Origin: Lachnoclostridium sp. An181
GTDB lineage: Bacteria; Bacillota; Clostridia; Lachnospirales; Lachnospiraceae
Direction: 5' to 3'
DNA: 64,000 bases
Assembly: GCF_002160325.1 (NCBI RefSeq)
Contig: NZ_NFKJ01000008.1
Coordinates: 51,601-115,600 of the forward strand
Made by a program: the position numbers and the translations under genes. This document shows positions 1-7,793 of this stretch, piece after piece. A model generated the notes under the pieces. It was given only the letters and a program-made list of their open reading frames with translations. It did no database searches and had not been told where the DNA came from. Numbering within the stretch: position 1 is the stretch's first letter; every line of letters starts with the position of its first letter.

Positions 1-323
1 ACATGGATCAGCTGCGCCAGGGTATTGGCCTGCAGGCTTATGGCCAGAGAGATCCAAAAGTCGAGTATAAAATGCTTGGCTACGATATGTTCGGTGAGAT
101 GACCAATGCGATCGCCCATGACACGATTGGTACACTCTTCCGCGTACAGATGGAGCAAAAGGTGGAGAGAGAGCAGGTGGCAAAAGTGACGGGTACGAAC
201 AAAGACGAGAGCGCTGCCCGTGCCCCTAAAAAACGCGAAGAGAAGAAGATTTATCCGAACGATCCATGCCCGTGCGGAAGCGGAAAGAAATATAAACAGT
301 GCTGTGGAAGGAACGCAAGCTGA
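1..323 (+). CDS. secA: SecA preprotein translocase ATPase, C-terminal fragment
   Basis: This is the last roughly 107 codons of SecA, the ATPase motor that drives unfolded preproteins through SecYEG; the gene starts before the window. The visible part begins in the helical C-terminal region (MDQLRQGIGLQAYGQRDP, a very conserved SecA stretch) and ends with a basic linker and the zinc-binding SEC-C tail CPCGSGKKYKQCC, whose three cysteines and CC pair are intact. The first in-frame Met (base 3) is internal, not a start. A terminator follows and then prfB; secA-prfB is a common arrangement in Firmicutes. The identification is essentially certain. Confidence 0.97.
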   Translation, partial: MDQLRQGIGLQAYGQRDPKVEYKMLGYDMFGEMTNAIAHDTIGTLFRVQMEQKVEREQVAKVTGTNKDESAARAPKKREEKKIYPNDPCPCGSGKKYKQCCGRNAS

Positions 324-355
324 TAGAAATCGATAGAAAGAAATAAAAATAAAGG

Positions 356-387
356 GGTGTGACAGACCAGAGCTGCCACACCTTTTT
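356..387 (+). terminator. Rho-independent terminator after secA
   Basis: A 10-bp stem (arms 356-365 and 373-382, one mismatch) with a 7-base loop is followed by five T residues. It separates secA from prfB. Confidence 0.8.
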
Positions 388-407
388 GAGTAGAGAGGTG
401 AGAATTA

Positions 408-1515
408 ATGGTTGAATTAGACCAGTTTAAAAGTGTGATCAGCAGTTATGAGGAGCCATTAGAGGAAATGAGGGGATCTCTTTGACCTGGCTGGCAAGGA
501 AAAACGGGTAGAAGAACTGGAAAAGAAAATGGAGGAGCCAGATTTTTGGGATGAGCCCGAGGAATCCCAGAAGGTGATGAAAGAGCTCAAAGGCTTAAAA
601 GATGTCCTGGACACAGCAGGACAGATCCGGCAGGCGTACGAGGACATTCAGCTGCTCATAGAGATGGCATATGAGGAGGAAGATGAAGGTCTGGTGCCAG
701 AGATCAGGGATGAGTTGGAAGGGTTTGAGAAGAAGTTTGATGATCTTAGGATCCAGACACTGCTTCACGGAGAGTACGACAGGGACAATGCGATCGTGAC
801 GCTGCACGCGGGGGCAGGAGGCACAGAGTCGTGCGACTGGGCAGGAATGCTCTACCGCATGTACACCAGGTGGGCGGAAAAGAGAGGATTTTCTGTGGAA
901 GTGCTGGATTTCCTGGACGGGGATGTGGCAGGTATCAAGGCTGTGACATTTCAGGTAAACGGAGAAAATGCTTACGGATATTTGAAATCGGAAAAAGGTG
1001 TTCACAGACTTGTGAGGATTTCTCCTTTCAATGCCGCGGGTAAAAGACAGACCTCGTTTGCATCCTGCGATGTCCTTCCGGATATTGAGGAGGACATTGA
1101 CATTGAGATCAACGAAGATGAGCTGAAGATCGACACCTACCGGTCCAGCGGTGCAGGAGGACAGCATGTCAATAAGACATCCTCCGCAATCCGTATCACC
1201 CACCTTCCTACCGGAATCGTGGTGCAGTGCCAGAATGAGCGCTCTCAGCATAACAATAGAGAAAAAGCTCTGCAGATGCTCAAGGCAAAGCTCTATCTTT
1301 TGAAACAGCAGGAGCAGGCAGACAAGGTCTCGGATATCCGGGGAGAAGTAAAAGAGATTGGCTTTGGCAATCAGATCCGCTCCTATGTGATGCAGCCGTA
1401 TACGTTGGTAAAGGATCACAGGACAAATGTGGAGAGCGGCAATGTACAGGCTGTGCTGGATGGAGAGCTGGACTTGTTTATCAATGCATATTTGAAATAT
1501 ATCAGCAAGAAATAG
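408..1515 (+). CDS. prfB: Peptide chain release factor 2, made by programmed +1 frameshift
   Basis: RF2 recognises UGA and UAA stop codons and triggers peptide release on the ribosome. The ATG at 408 follows a GAGGTG ribosome site. The first 25 codons end in CTT at 480-482 followed by an in-frame TGA; a +1 slip then continues reading at GAC 484-486 to the stop at 1515, giving about 368 residues, close to E. coli RF2. The SPF anticodon-mimic tripeptide falls at residues 205-207 and the catalytic GGQ at 250-252, the same numbers as in E. coli, which supports this start and this shift. The segment from 484 on should not be annotated as a separate gene. Expression is autoregulated: low RF2 leaves the ribosome paused at TGA, which favours the shift. 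Confidence 0.96.
471..486 (+). other. prfB programmed +1 frameshift site
   Basis: The site reads AGGGGATCTCTTTGAC: an internal Shine-Dalgarno-like AGGGGA, a three-base gap, the slippery CTT codon, then TGA C. This matches the canonical RF2 recoding signal (SD element, CUU, UGA, C context). Confidence 0.95.
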
Positions 1516-1544
1516 TTGCTGTAACGGAAAAGCTGTGATAATAT
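1516..1544 (+). promoter_or_regulatory. Candidate promoter for the threonine operon
   Basis: TTGCTG at 1516-1521 and TAATAT at 1539-1544 are separated by 17 bases, directly after the prfB stop and about 57 bases upstream of the ACT gene. The -10 is only a moderate match. No riboswitch or T-box fold was recognised in the short leader. Confidence 0.3.
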
Positions 1545-1600
1545 TCTTTGTATGACGCACAAATGTAGTCTGTAAACGGACTCGATGGGAGGAATACAAA

Positions 1601-2041
1601 GTGGAGCAGAATAAATATTATGTTGTGAAGAAAAATGCCCTGCCGGAAGTGCTTTTAAAAGTGGTTGAGGCAAAAAGACTCCTTGATTCCGGGAAAGTGA
1701 ACACTGTCCAGGAGGCAGTGGAGTTGACAGGAATCAGCAGAAGTTCTTTTTATAAGTACAAAGAGGACATTTTTCCATTTCATGAGACAGAAAAAGGACA
1801 GACCGTGACTCTTGTCATCCAGCTGGATGACAAGCCGGGGGTGCTTGCAGATATTTTGAACAAAATTGCGCAGTATCGGGCAAATATCCTGACAATCCAT
1901 CAGAGTATTCCCCTCAACGGAATTGCGACATTGACGTTGAGCCTGGAAGTGATGTCGACCACAGGAAATATTTCCGATATGGTGGATGAGATGGAGCGGC
2001 AAAACGAAATACATTATCTGAAGATTGTAGGCAGGGGGTAG
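1601..2041 (+). CDS. ACT-domain protein of the UPF0735/PheB type
   Basis: A 146-residue protein with an N-terminal helical region resembling a small helix-turn-helix (about residues 20-50, VQEAVELTGISRSSFYKYK) followed by one ACT domain (about 68-146, VTLVIQLDDKPGVLADIL). ACT domains bind amino acids. The layout matches the UPF0735 ACT-domain family, sometimes called PheB. The start is GTG at 1601, preceded by GGGAGGA. It sits six bases upstream of hom, so an amino-acid-sensing role in aspartate-family synthesis is a reasonable inference, but no DNA target or ligand can be read from sequence. Confidence 0.8.
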   Translation: MEQNKYYVVKKNALPEVLLKVVEAKRLLDSGKVNTVQEAVELTGISRSSFYKYKEDIFPFHETEKGQTVTLVIQLDDKPGVLADILNKIAQYRANILTIHQSIPLNGIATLTLSLEVMSTTGNISDMVDEMERQNEIHYLKIVGRG

Positions 2042-2047
2042 GATGAA

Positions 2048-3265
2048 ATGGTGAATATAGCAGTATTAGGATATGGTACAGTAGGTTCTGGTGTGGTGGA
2101 AGTCATTCATACAAACGGAAAACTCATCAATCAGAGAGTGGGCGATGAGATAAAGATCAAGAAAGTTCTGGATATCCGAGATTTTCCAGGTGAGCCGGTA
2201 CAGGATCTGATCACACATGATTTTGAGGAAATTCTAGGCGACGAGGAGATCAAAATCGTGGTGGAGGTCATGGGAGGCATTGAGCCGGCATACACTTTCG
2301 TGAAACGAAGCCTTCTGGCGGGAAAAAGCGTTGCAACTTCCAACAAAGCGCTTGTCGCTGCGCATGGGCCGGAACTTTTGGCTATTGCAAAGGAAAAAAA
2401 TATTAATTTCCTTTTTGAGGCGAGCGTAGGGGGAGGCATTCCGATCATACGCGCACTGAATTCCTCCATGACAGCTGACGAGATTGAGGAGATCACAGGA
2501 ATTTTAAATGGCACGACAAACTATATGCTGACAAAGATGTTTTACGAGGGTGCAGATTATGATGACGTGTTAAAGGAAGCTCAGGAGAACGGGTATGCGG
2601 AGCGAAACCCGGAGTCTGATGTGGAAGGATATGATTCCTGCAGAAAGATTGCAATCCTCTCCTCACTTATTTCCGGACAGCATGTGGATTTCCAGGATAT
2701 CTACACAGAGGGGATTACAAAAATTACAGCTGAGGATATGAAATATGCAAAAGAGATGGGAATGACCATTAAACTTTTGGCATCCAGCAAAAGAGACAGA
2801 GGAAAGCTGTACGCTCTCGTGGCACCGTTCCTGCTTACTCCGGAAAATCCGCTTTACAGTGTAAACGGAGTGTTCAATGCTATTTTTGTGAAGGGAAATG
2901 TGCTCGGCGATGCGATGTTCTATGGAAGCGGCGCTGGAAAACTTCCAACAGCGAGCGCAGTTGTGGCAGATGTTGTTGAGGCGGCAAAAAATCTGAAACG
3001 CAATGTGATGACCATGTGGAAAAGCGAGAAACTGGAAATTGAAGACAAGGCAGATGCCATTCGTCATTTCTTTGTCCGGATGAGCGGGGAAAAGGAAGAA
3101 TGGAAAGAGAAAGTAGAGGAGGTCTTCGGAGAGGTAAAATTTGTGAAAGCAGATGGCTTGGAGGGCGAGTTCGCCTTTGTCACAGCGGCGATGATGGAAG
3201 GCGCGTACGATGCATGCGCGAAAAAGTTTGAGAATATCATACATATGATACGATTTAAAAGCTGA
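2048..3265 (+). CDS. hom: Homoserine dehydrogenase
   Basis: Converts aspartate semialdehyde to homoserine with NAD(P)H, the branch step toward threonine and methionine. The N-terminal Rossmann motif GYGTVGSGV is at residues 8-16; the catalytic domain includes the conserved GILNGTTNYMLTKM segment and EAQENGYAERNPESDVEG. The C-terminal 70 residues (ADAIRHFFVRMSG onward) look like a short ACT domain, making the protein 405 residues, slightly shorter than many Hom proteins near 430. It is followed after 31 bases by a PGM-like gene and then aspartokinase, which together would run from aspartate phosphorylation to O-phosphohomoserine except for aspartate semialdehyde dehydrogenase, absent from this window. 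Confidence 0.95.
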   Translation: MVNIAVLGYGTVGSGVVEVIHTNGKLINQRVGDEIKIKKVLDIRDFPGEPVQDLITHDFEEILGDEEIKIVVEVMGGIEPAYTFVKRSLLAGKSVATSNKALVAAHGPELLAIAKEKNINFLFEASVGGGIPIIRALNSSMTADEIEEITGILNGTTNYMLTKMFYEGADYDDVLKEAQENGYAERNPESDVEGYDSCRKIAILSSLISGQHVDFQDIYTEGITKITAEDMKYAKEMGMTIKLLASSKRDRGKLYALVAPFLLTPENPLYSVNGVFNAIFVKGNVLGDAMFYGSGAGKLPTASAVVADVVEAAKNLKRNVMTMWKSEKLEIEDKADAIRHFFVRMSGEKEEWKEKVEEVFGEVKFVKADGLEGEFAFVTAAMMEGAYDACAKKFENIIHMIRFKS

Positions 3266-3296
3266 GAGGTTTAGGGAAAAGAAAGCGGGTGGATGA

Positions 3297-4499
3297 ATGA
3301 AGTATATAGTAGTTTTGGCAGACGGAATGGCAGGAGAACCTTTAAAAGAACTTGGAGGAAAGACCACGATGGAGGCTGCCAGAAAGCCGTATATGGACAG
3401 CATGGCCGGGGTGTCGGAGCTTGGGATGGCTTATATGGTTCCAAAAGGAATGAGTCCTGGCAGTGATACGGCAAACCTTTCCGTACTCGGGTACGATCCA
3501 AAGGTATACTATTCAGGTCGTTCTCCTTTGGAGGCTTTAAGCATTGGTGTTCCGATGAAGAGTACAGATGTTTCTTTTCGGTGCAATCTCGTCACGGTAT
3601 CCGAAGAACAGAAGGAGTACCAAGAAAAAGTGATCATTGACCACAGTTCAGACGAAATCAGCACGGAAGATGCAAAAATACTTTTGGAGGATTTGAAAAA
3701 AGGTCTTAAAGGAGAAGGGTATCATTTTTATGCGGGAACAAGCTACAGACATTTGCTTATCTGGGAAAATGGGCAGCTTGTGGAGCTGACTCCTCCGCAC
3801 GATATACTGGGAAAGACAATTGGGGGGTACCTTCCAAAGGATGAAGTGCTTTTGGAAATGATGGAGAAGAGTTATGCAATTCTTTCACAACACCCAATCA
3901 ACAAGACTAGAAAGGCCAACGGGTTAAATCCGGCAAATTCCGCCTGGTTTTGGGGAGCAGGAACAAGACCGGCTTTGGACAGCTTTGAGGAAAAGACAGG
4001 GCTTAAAGGAGCTATGATCTCAGCAGTGGACCTTTTAAAAGGCATCGCAGTGGGAGCTGGGCTCACCAATATCCTTGTGCCGGGAGCAAACGGAGGGCTG
4101 GATACCAATTACGAAGGCAAGGCGGATGCAGCAGTAAAAGCGCTTTTGCGGGAAAATTATGACTTTGTCTATGTTCATATAGAAGCACCGGATGAGATGG
4201 GACACCAGGGCAGCATTCAGAAAAAGATCAAGGCCATTGAAAATATTGACGGACAGATTATCGGAAGAATACGGGAAAGACTTGACAAATCTGCCGAAGA
4301 ATATAGAATGTTAGTGTTGCCGGACCATCCGACACCGATTGCCAGACGCACGCATACGATGGACCCGGTACCATATTTGCTTTTTGACAGCAAAAAGGCA
4401 GTGGAGGGGCAGAGTGCGTACCAGGAAAACACTGCCAATAAAACAGGAACAGTATGGGAGGACGGATATCGTCTGATGGAACATTTACTGTCCCGCTAG
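3297..4499 (+). CDS. Phosphoglycerate-mutase-like protein, proposed homoserine kinase
   Basis: A 400-residue member of the alkaline-phosphatase superfamily related to the archaeal-type cofactor-independent phosphoglycerate mutases. The metal/nucleophile region begins VVLADGMAGEPL (about residues 5-16), with GSDTANLSVLGYDP near 58-71 containing the expected nucleophilic Ser, and late metal-binding motifs HIEAPDEMGHQG and LPDHPTPIARRTHT. Similar proteins that lie beside threonine genes have been proposed to be homoserine kinases (TIGR02535-type). Its place between hom and lysC, with no GHMP-type thrB in view, favours that role over glycolytic mutase. The start ATG at 3297 is chosen because the family begins MKYIVVLADG. 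Confidence 0.85.
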   Translation: MKYIVVLADGMAGEPLKELGGKTTMEAARKPYMDSMAGVSELGMAYMVPKGMSPGSDTANLSVLGYDPKVYYSGRSPLEALSIGVPMKSTDVSFRCNLVTVSEEQKEYQEKVIIDHSSDEISTEDAKILLEDLKKGLKGEGYHFYAGTSYRHLLIWENGQLVELTPPHDILGKTIGGYLPKDEVLLEMMEKSYAILSQHPINKTRKANGLNPANSAWFWGAGTRPALDSFEEKTGLKGAMISAVDLLKGIAVGAGLTNILVPGANGGLDTNYEGKADAAVKALLRENYDFVYVHIEAPDEMGHQGSIQKKIKAIENIDGQIIGRIRERLDKSAEEYRMLVLPDHPTPIARRTHTMDPVPYLLFDSKKAVEGQSAYQENTANKTGTVWEDGYRLMEHLLSR

Positions 4500-4508
4500 G
4501 AGGAGACA

Positions 4509-5717
4509 ATGCTGATAGTAAAAAAGTTTGGCGGAACTTCCGTGGCAAACAAAGAAAGAATTTTTAACGTGGCGAAACGCTGTATTGAGGATTACAAAAA
4601 AGGGCATGATGTAGTTGTCGTGCTGTCAGCAATGGGAGATACGACAGATGAACTTTTAAGCCTTGCCAATGACATCAATCCGAATGCTCCGAAAAGAGAA
4701 CTGGATATGCTGCTCACCACAGGAGAGCAGACATCTGTGGCTTTGATGGCCATGGCGATGAACGCGCTGGATGTACCGGCGGTATCGCTCAATGCTTTTC
4801 AGGTCATGATGCATTCCACATCAAAATATGGAAATTCCAGATTTAAGCGCGTGGATACGGAGCGGATCCGCCATGAGCTGGATTCCAGAAAGATCGTTAT
4901 CGTAACCGGATTCCAGGCAGTAAACAAATATGATGATTACACAACACTTGGCCGGGGTGGATCTGACACCACGGCAGTGGCACTGGCTGCAGTGCTGCAC
5001 GCGGATTTGTGTGAAATCTTTACAGATGTGGACGGAGTATATACTGCGGATCCCCGTATTGTAAAGGATGCAAGGAAACTTTCACAGATCACTTATGATG
5101 AGATGCTGGAACTGGCGTCCCACGGGGCGAAGGTACTGCACAACCGTTCCGTTGAAATGGCGAAGAAATACAGAGTGCCTCTTGTCGTCCGCTCCAGTCT
5201 GAACAATAACGAAGGAACCGTTGTCAAGGAGGGTGCAAAAATGGAAAAAATGCTCATAAGCGGAGTGACAGCTGACAAAAATATTGCGAGAATCTCAGTG
5301 ATTGGGATTAAAGACAGGCCGGGAACAGCATTCCGTATTTTCAATACACTGTCAAAGAATAAAATCAATATTGACATTATTCTGCAGTCTATCGGGCGCG
5401 AGGGTACAAAGGATATCACATTTACTGTGTCCCAGGACGATTTAAAAGAGACGTTGGATGTACTGGAAAGGGAAAAGGAAGATTTGACCATCCAGGAAAT
5501 TAAATACGATGAAGATGTCGCAAAGATTTCTATCGTAGGTGCGGGAATGATGACAAATCCGGGTGTTGCGGCTACAATGTTTGAGTCTTTGTATAATTGT
5601 GGAATCAATATCAACATGATTTCCACATCGGAGATCCGCATTACTGTGTTGATCCGTGAAAATGATGCAGAAAAAGCTGTGATCGCAGTGCACGATGGAT
5701 TCGGGCTTGCGGATTAA
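4509..5717 (+). CDS. lysC: Aspartate kinase
   Basis: Phosphorylates L-aspartate with ATP, the first committed step for lysine, threonine and methionine. The 402-residue protein starts with the diagnostic VKKFGGTSVANKERI and carries GRGGSDTTAVALAA and the substrate-binding TDVDGVYTADPRIV segment. Two ACT domains occupy roughly residues 260-402 (ISVIGIKDRPGTAFRIF and ISIVGAGMMTNPGVAATM), consistent with feedback control by lysine and/or threonine. It lies nine bases after the proposed homoserine kinase behind AGGAGG and is the last gene of the operon, followed by a strong terminator. Confidence 0.95.
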   Translation: MLIVKKFGGTSVANKERIFNVAKRCIEDYKKGHDVVVVLSAMGDTTDELLSLANDINPNAPKRELDMLLTTGEQTSVALMAMAMNALDVPAVSLNAFQVMMHSTSKYGNSRFKRVDTERIRHELDSRKIVIVTGFQAVNKYDDYTTLGRGGSDTTAVALAAVLHADLCEIFTDVDGVYTADPRIVKDARKLSQITYDEMLELASHGAKVLHNRSVEMAKKYRVPLVVRSSLNNNEGTVVKEGAKMEKMLISGVTADKNIARISVIGIKDRPGTAFRIFNTLSKNKINIDIILQSIGREGTKDITFTVSQDDLKETLDVLEREKEDLTIQEIKYDEDVAKISIVGAGMMTNPGVAATMFESLYNCGININMISTSEIRITVLIRENDAEKAVIAVHDGFGLAD

Positions 5718-5731
5718 ACATAAAAAAGAAC

Positions 5732-5783
5732 AAGGAGGTTTCCTGTTTTGGAATGAGACCAAACTCAGGGAAACCTCCTTTTT
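5732..5783 (+). terminator. Terminator of the threonine operon
   Basis: A long stem (arms 5732-5745 and 5766-5780, with one bulged C) ends in a T-run. It also separates the operon from the convergent CYTH gene. Confidence 0.85.
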
Positions 5784-5811
5784 GTGTGGCGAGCGCAAAG
5801 TGCAGAGCCTC

Positions 5812-6297
5812 TCATGAGTGAGAGGAAGGGGAGCTTAGCTGGGCTTGCCACTTTGTTATATGGATCATATTGCTGTTGTGATAACGCGGATCAAAGGTGA
5901 CGTCATCTCCAAACCAGGAAGGGGGCTCAAAAGAGAGAGCGCTCTCTTTGTTCGGGAATTCCACCTCCAGAAGCTTCAGAGGAGCGTGCGGAGGCAAAAA
6001 GACGTCGAGCTCAGCTGTAAGGCCGTTATCCAGGGGAATCCGATAGCGTGTCTTTTTGATCAGACATCCATCGATCTTTTCGGCAAGATGTTCATAGGCC
6101 TGCCGGGTGAGAGGAAGATTATACTCCTCCCGTGCCATCATACCACTGGATTTATAGGTCAGTACATACTGTCCACCTTCTCTTCTGACTCTTACAACAG
6201 GGGCTGTGCAGAGATATCCCTGCTCCATTTGGATATGAGGGTGATCTTCAAGATGAAACGGCAGTTCCTTTGGCAAAAACTTTCTTTCAATTTCCAT
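5812..6297 (-). CDS. CYTH-domain protein (triphosphate tunnel metalloenzyme family)
   Basis: A 161-residue protein beginning MEIERKFL, the E-x-E-x-K signature of CYTH phosphatases, which use a beta-barrel tunnel to bind triphosphates or polyphosphate. Further charged strand motifs typical of the family are VVRVRREGGQYVLTYKS (about residues 35-51) and LLEVEFPNKESAL near 118-130. The start at 6297 is preferred over an upstream in-frame ATG at 6327 because AAAGGAGG lies between them, 11 bases before the chosen start. The substrate cannot be assigned: members include inorganic triphosphatases, thiamine triphosphatases and adenylate cyclases. It is the only convincing minus-strand gene here and is divergent from the DJ-1 gene. 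Confidence 0.88.
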   Translation of the reverse strand: MEIERKFLPKELPFHLEDHPHIQMEQGYLCTAPVVRVRREGGQYVLTYKSSGMMAREEYNLPLTRQAYEHLAEKIDGCLIKKTRYRIPLDNGLTAELDVFLPPHAPLKLLEVEFPNKESALSFEPPSWFGDDVTFDPRYHNSNMIHITKWQAQLSSPSSHS

Positions 6298-6322
6298 AGA
6301 TATGTTATCCTCCTTTTTCATT

Positions 6323-6351
6323 ATCATAATATAATAGGGGATAGAAGTAAA
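6323..6351 (-). promoter_or_regulatory. Candidate promoter of the CYTH gene
   Basis: Read on the minus strand, TTTACT (6351-6346) and TATGAT (6328-6323) are spaced by 17 bases, about 26 bases upstream of the CYTH start. It is back-to-back with the plus-strand promoter at 6357. Confidence 0.4.
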
Positions 6352-6356
6352 TGTAT

Positions 6357-6385
6357 TTGCATTTTTGCCAGGCTTTTGTTAGAAT
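6357..6385 (+). promoter_or_regulatory. Sigma-A-type promoter of the DJ-1/PfpI gene
   Basis: TTGCAT (6357-6362) and TAGAAT (6380-6385) are spaced by exactly 17 bases, giving a leader of about 40 bases before the ATG at 6432. Confidence 0.55.
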
Positions 6386-6431
6386 GCAAAGTGAATTGAT
6401 ATGGATAATTTTCAGGAAGGAAGGATTTACC

Positions 6432-6986
6432 ATGAAAAAAGCATGCATATTTTTAGCGGATGGATTTGAGACCATTGAAGGCCTGACTGTCGTAGATGTG
6501 TTGAGAAGAGCAGGGATTGAGACCTGGACAGTGTCTGTCAAGGAAAGCAAAAACGTGGTAACATCGAACGGAATTTCATTACAGGCAGATAAATTGTTTG
6601 ACGAAGTAGATTATGATGAAATAGACATCCTGATTTTGCCGGGAGGCACTGTGGGAACGGATAACCTGAACGCACATCATGGTGTCAAAGTACTGACAGA
6701 GAAATTTGCGCGTGAGGGAAAATATGTGGCAGCCATCTGCGCGGCTCCTGGAATTCTGGGAGATATGGGACTTTTAAGAGGAAAGAAGGCTGTATGCCAT
6801 CCAAGCCGTAAGGCTCATTTGAAAGATGCACTGTTTATTGACGAGCCGGCAGTGTGTGATGGCAACATCATCACAGGGCGCGCTATGGCAGCATCCTTGG
6901 AGTTTGCACTTCTGATACTTGAGAAACTGGCGGGAGGGGACGCTGTGTCTTTGGTGAATGAGGGAATCGTATATCGAAAAGAATAG
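6432..6986 (+). CDS. DJ-1/PfpI family protein
   Basis: A 184-residue single-domain protein of the DJ-1/ThiJ/PfpI superfamily, whose members act in stress protection, glyoxal detoxification or as deglycase-like enzymes. It starts MKKACIFLADGFETIEG; the conserved acid is Glu16 and the reactive nucleophile-elbow cysteine is Cys103 in VAAICAAPGIL. The length is typical of the YajL/DJ-1 branch. The start at 6432 is behind AGGAAGGAAGG; an upstream in-frame ATG at 6351 lies within the promoter and is rejected. It is followed nine bases later by a small membrane protein in the same operon. The substrate is unknown. Confidence 0.9.
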   Translation: MKKACIFLADGFETIEGLTVVDVLRRAGIETWTVSVKESKNVVTSNGISLQADKLFDEVDYDEIDILILPGGTVGTDNLNAHHGVKVLTEKFAREGKYVAAICAAPGILGDMGLLRGKKAVCHPSRKAHLKDALFIDEPAVCDGNIITGRAMAASLEFALLILEKLAGGDAVSLVNEGIVYRKE

Positions 6987-6995
6987 GAGGTTTGA

Positions 6996-7673
6996 ATGAA
7001 GAAACATAAAAAGTGGATCATTGTGGCAGTGATTTTGATCGTGGCCGCAGGCACAGGTTTGTTCTTCTATTTCCGTGACTTTGACGCAAAAGGGTACACT
7101 CAGGCAGTACTGGACCATATGTTTCAAGGGGAGACAAAAGAGGCTGCAAGTATCATGAAGAATGTAACGGAAGAAGAGATGGAAGAACAGTATGAAAAGC
7201 AGGTGGCCGCGTTTGTTGAGAACAATATCACAGGTGGAATCGAGGTGGCGGATAGCGATAGAGCCCGTTTTGAAAATCTGACAAAAGAGATTTTTGCGGT
7301 CATGCGCTATGAGGTCACAAAGGAAGATAAGATTTCCAGAAATGAATACGAGGTGAGCGTGGAAATCCAGCCGACAGACATTTTTCCGGTGTTTGTCGCA
7401 GGAGTGAAACAGGATTCACAAGAGCTGATGAACAAAGCCGAGGCTGGGGAATACTCCGGCAGCGAGGAGGAAATCAACCAGCAGATGCAGAGGGATTATA
7501 TCAACCATGCCTATGAGCTTTTGGAGAGCGCATACAGCCGGGTGGAGTATGGAAACAAGGAGACTGTCATTTTGAAGGTGAAAGCAGGCAAAGACAGAGC
7601 CTTCTCCATATCAGAGGAGGAGTTGAATGACCTGATTTTGAAAATCCTGCGTTTAGACGAAATTCAAGACTAG
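6996..7673 (+). CDS. Membrane-anchored extracytoplasmic protein, unrecognised family
   Basis: A 225-residue protein with a basic N-terminus and a single hydrophobic segment (about residues 7-25, IIVAVILIVAAGTGLFFYF) that would act as an uncleaved anchor; there is no lipobox cysteine. The remainder is charged, helical-looking and probably outside the membrane. It somewhat resembles DUF5105-like clostridial surface proteins, but I do not recognise it with confidence. It has a strong AGGAGG site and probably shares a transcript with the DJ-1 gene. Confidence 0.75.
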   Translation: MKKHKKWIIVAVILIVAAGTGLFFYFRDFDAKGYTQAVLDHMFQGETKEAASIMKNVTEEEMEEQYEKQVAAFVENNITGGIEVADSDRARFENLTKEIFAVMRYEVTKEDKISRNEYEVSVEIQPTDIFPVFVAGVKQDSQELMNKAEAGEYSGSEEEINQQMQRDYINHAYELLESAYSRVEYGNKETVILKVKAGKDRAFSISEEELNDLILKILRLDEIQD

Positions 7674-7690
7674 CAATTTGGTATGGTTTA

Positions 7691-7699
7691 TGCTATACT
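7691..7699 (+). promoter_or_regulatory. Extended -10 promoter of tig
   Basis: TGCTATACT fits an extended -10 element (TGN plus TATACT). No good -35 is visible at 17 bases. The leader to the trigger factor ATG would be about 88 bases. Confidence 0.4.
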
Positions 7700-7793
7700 A
7701 CTTCAATGACTGTGAGTATATAGAAAAGTCAGAAGATTAATTGTACCTTTCCGGGAATGACCGGGCGGATATATTTAAGGAGGAAAACGATAA

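Noticed and set aside
595..1599. 334-codon open frame on the minus strand opposite prfB
   Set aside because: It lies wholly antisense to a certain gene, is Cys/His/Leu-rich as expected for a complement of this codon usage, and matches no family.
1545..1600. Possible riboswitch or T-box leader for the threonine operon
   Set aside because: The leader is only about 55 bases and shows just a short weak stem (around 1569-1584); there is no specifier loop or T-box sequence.
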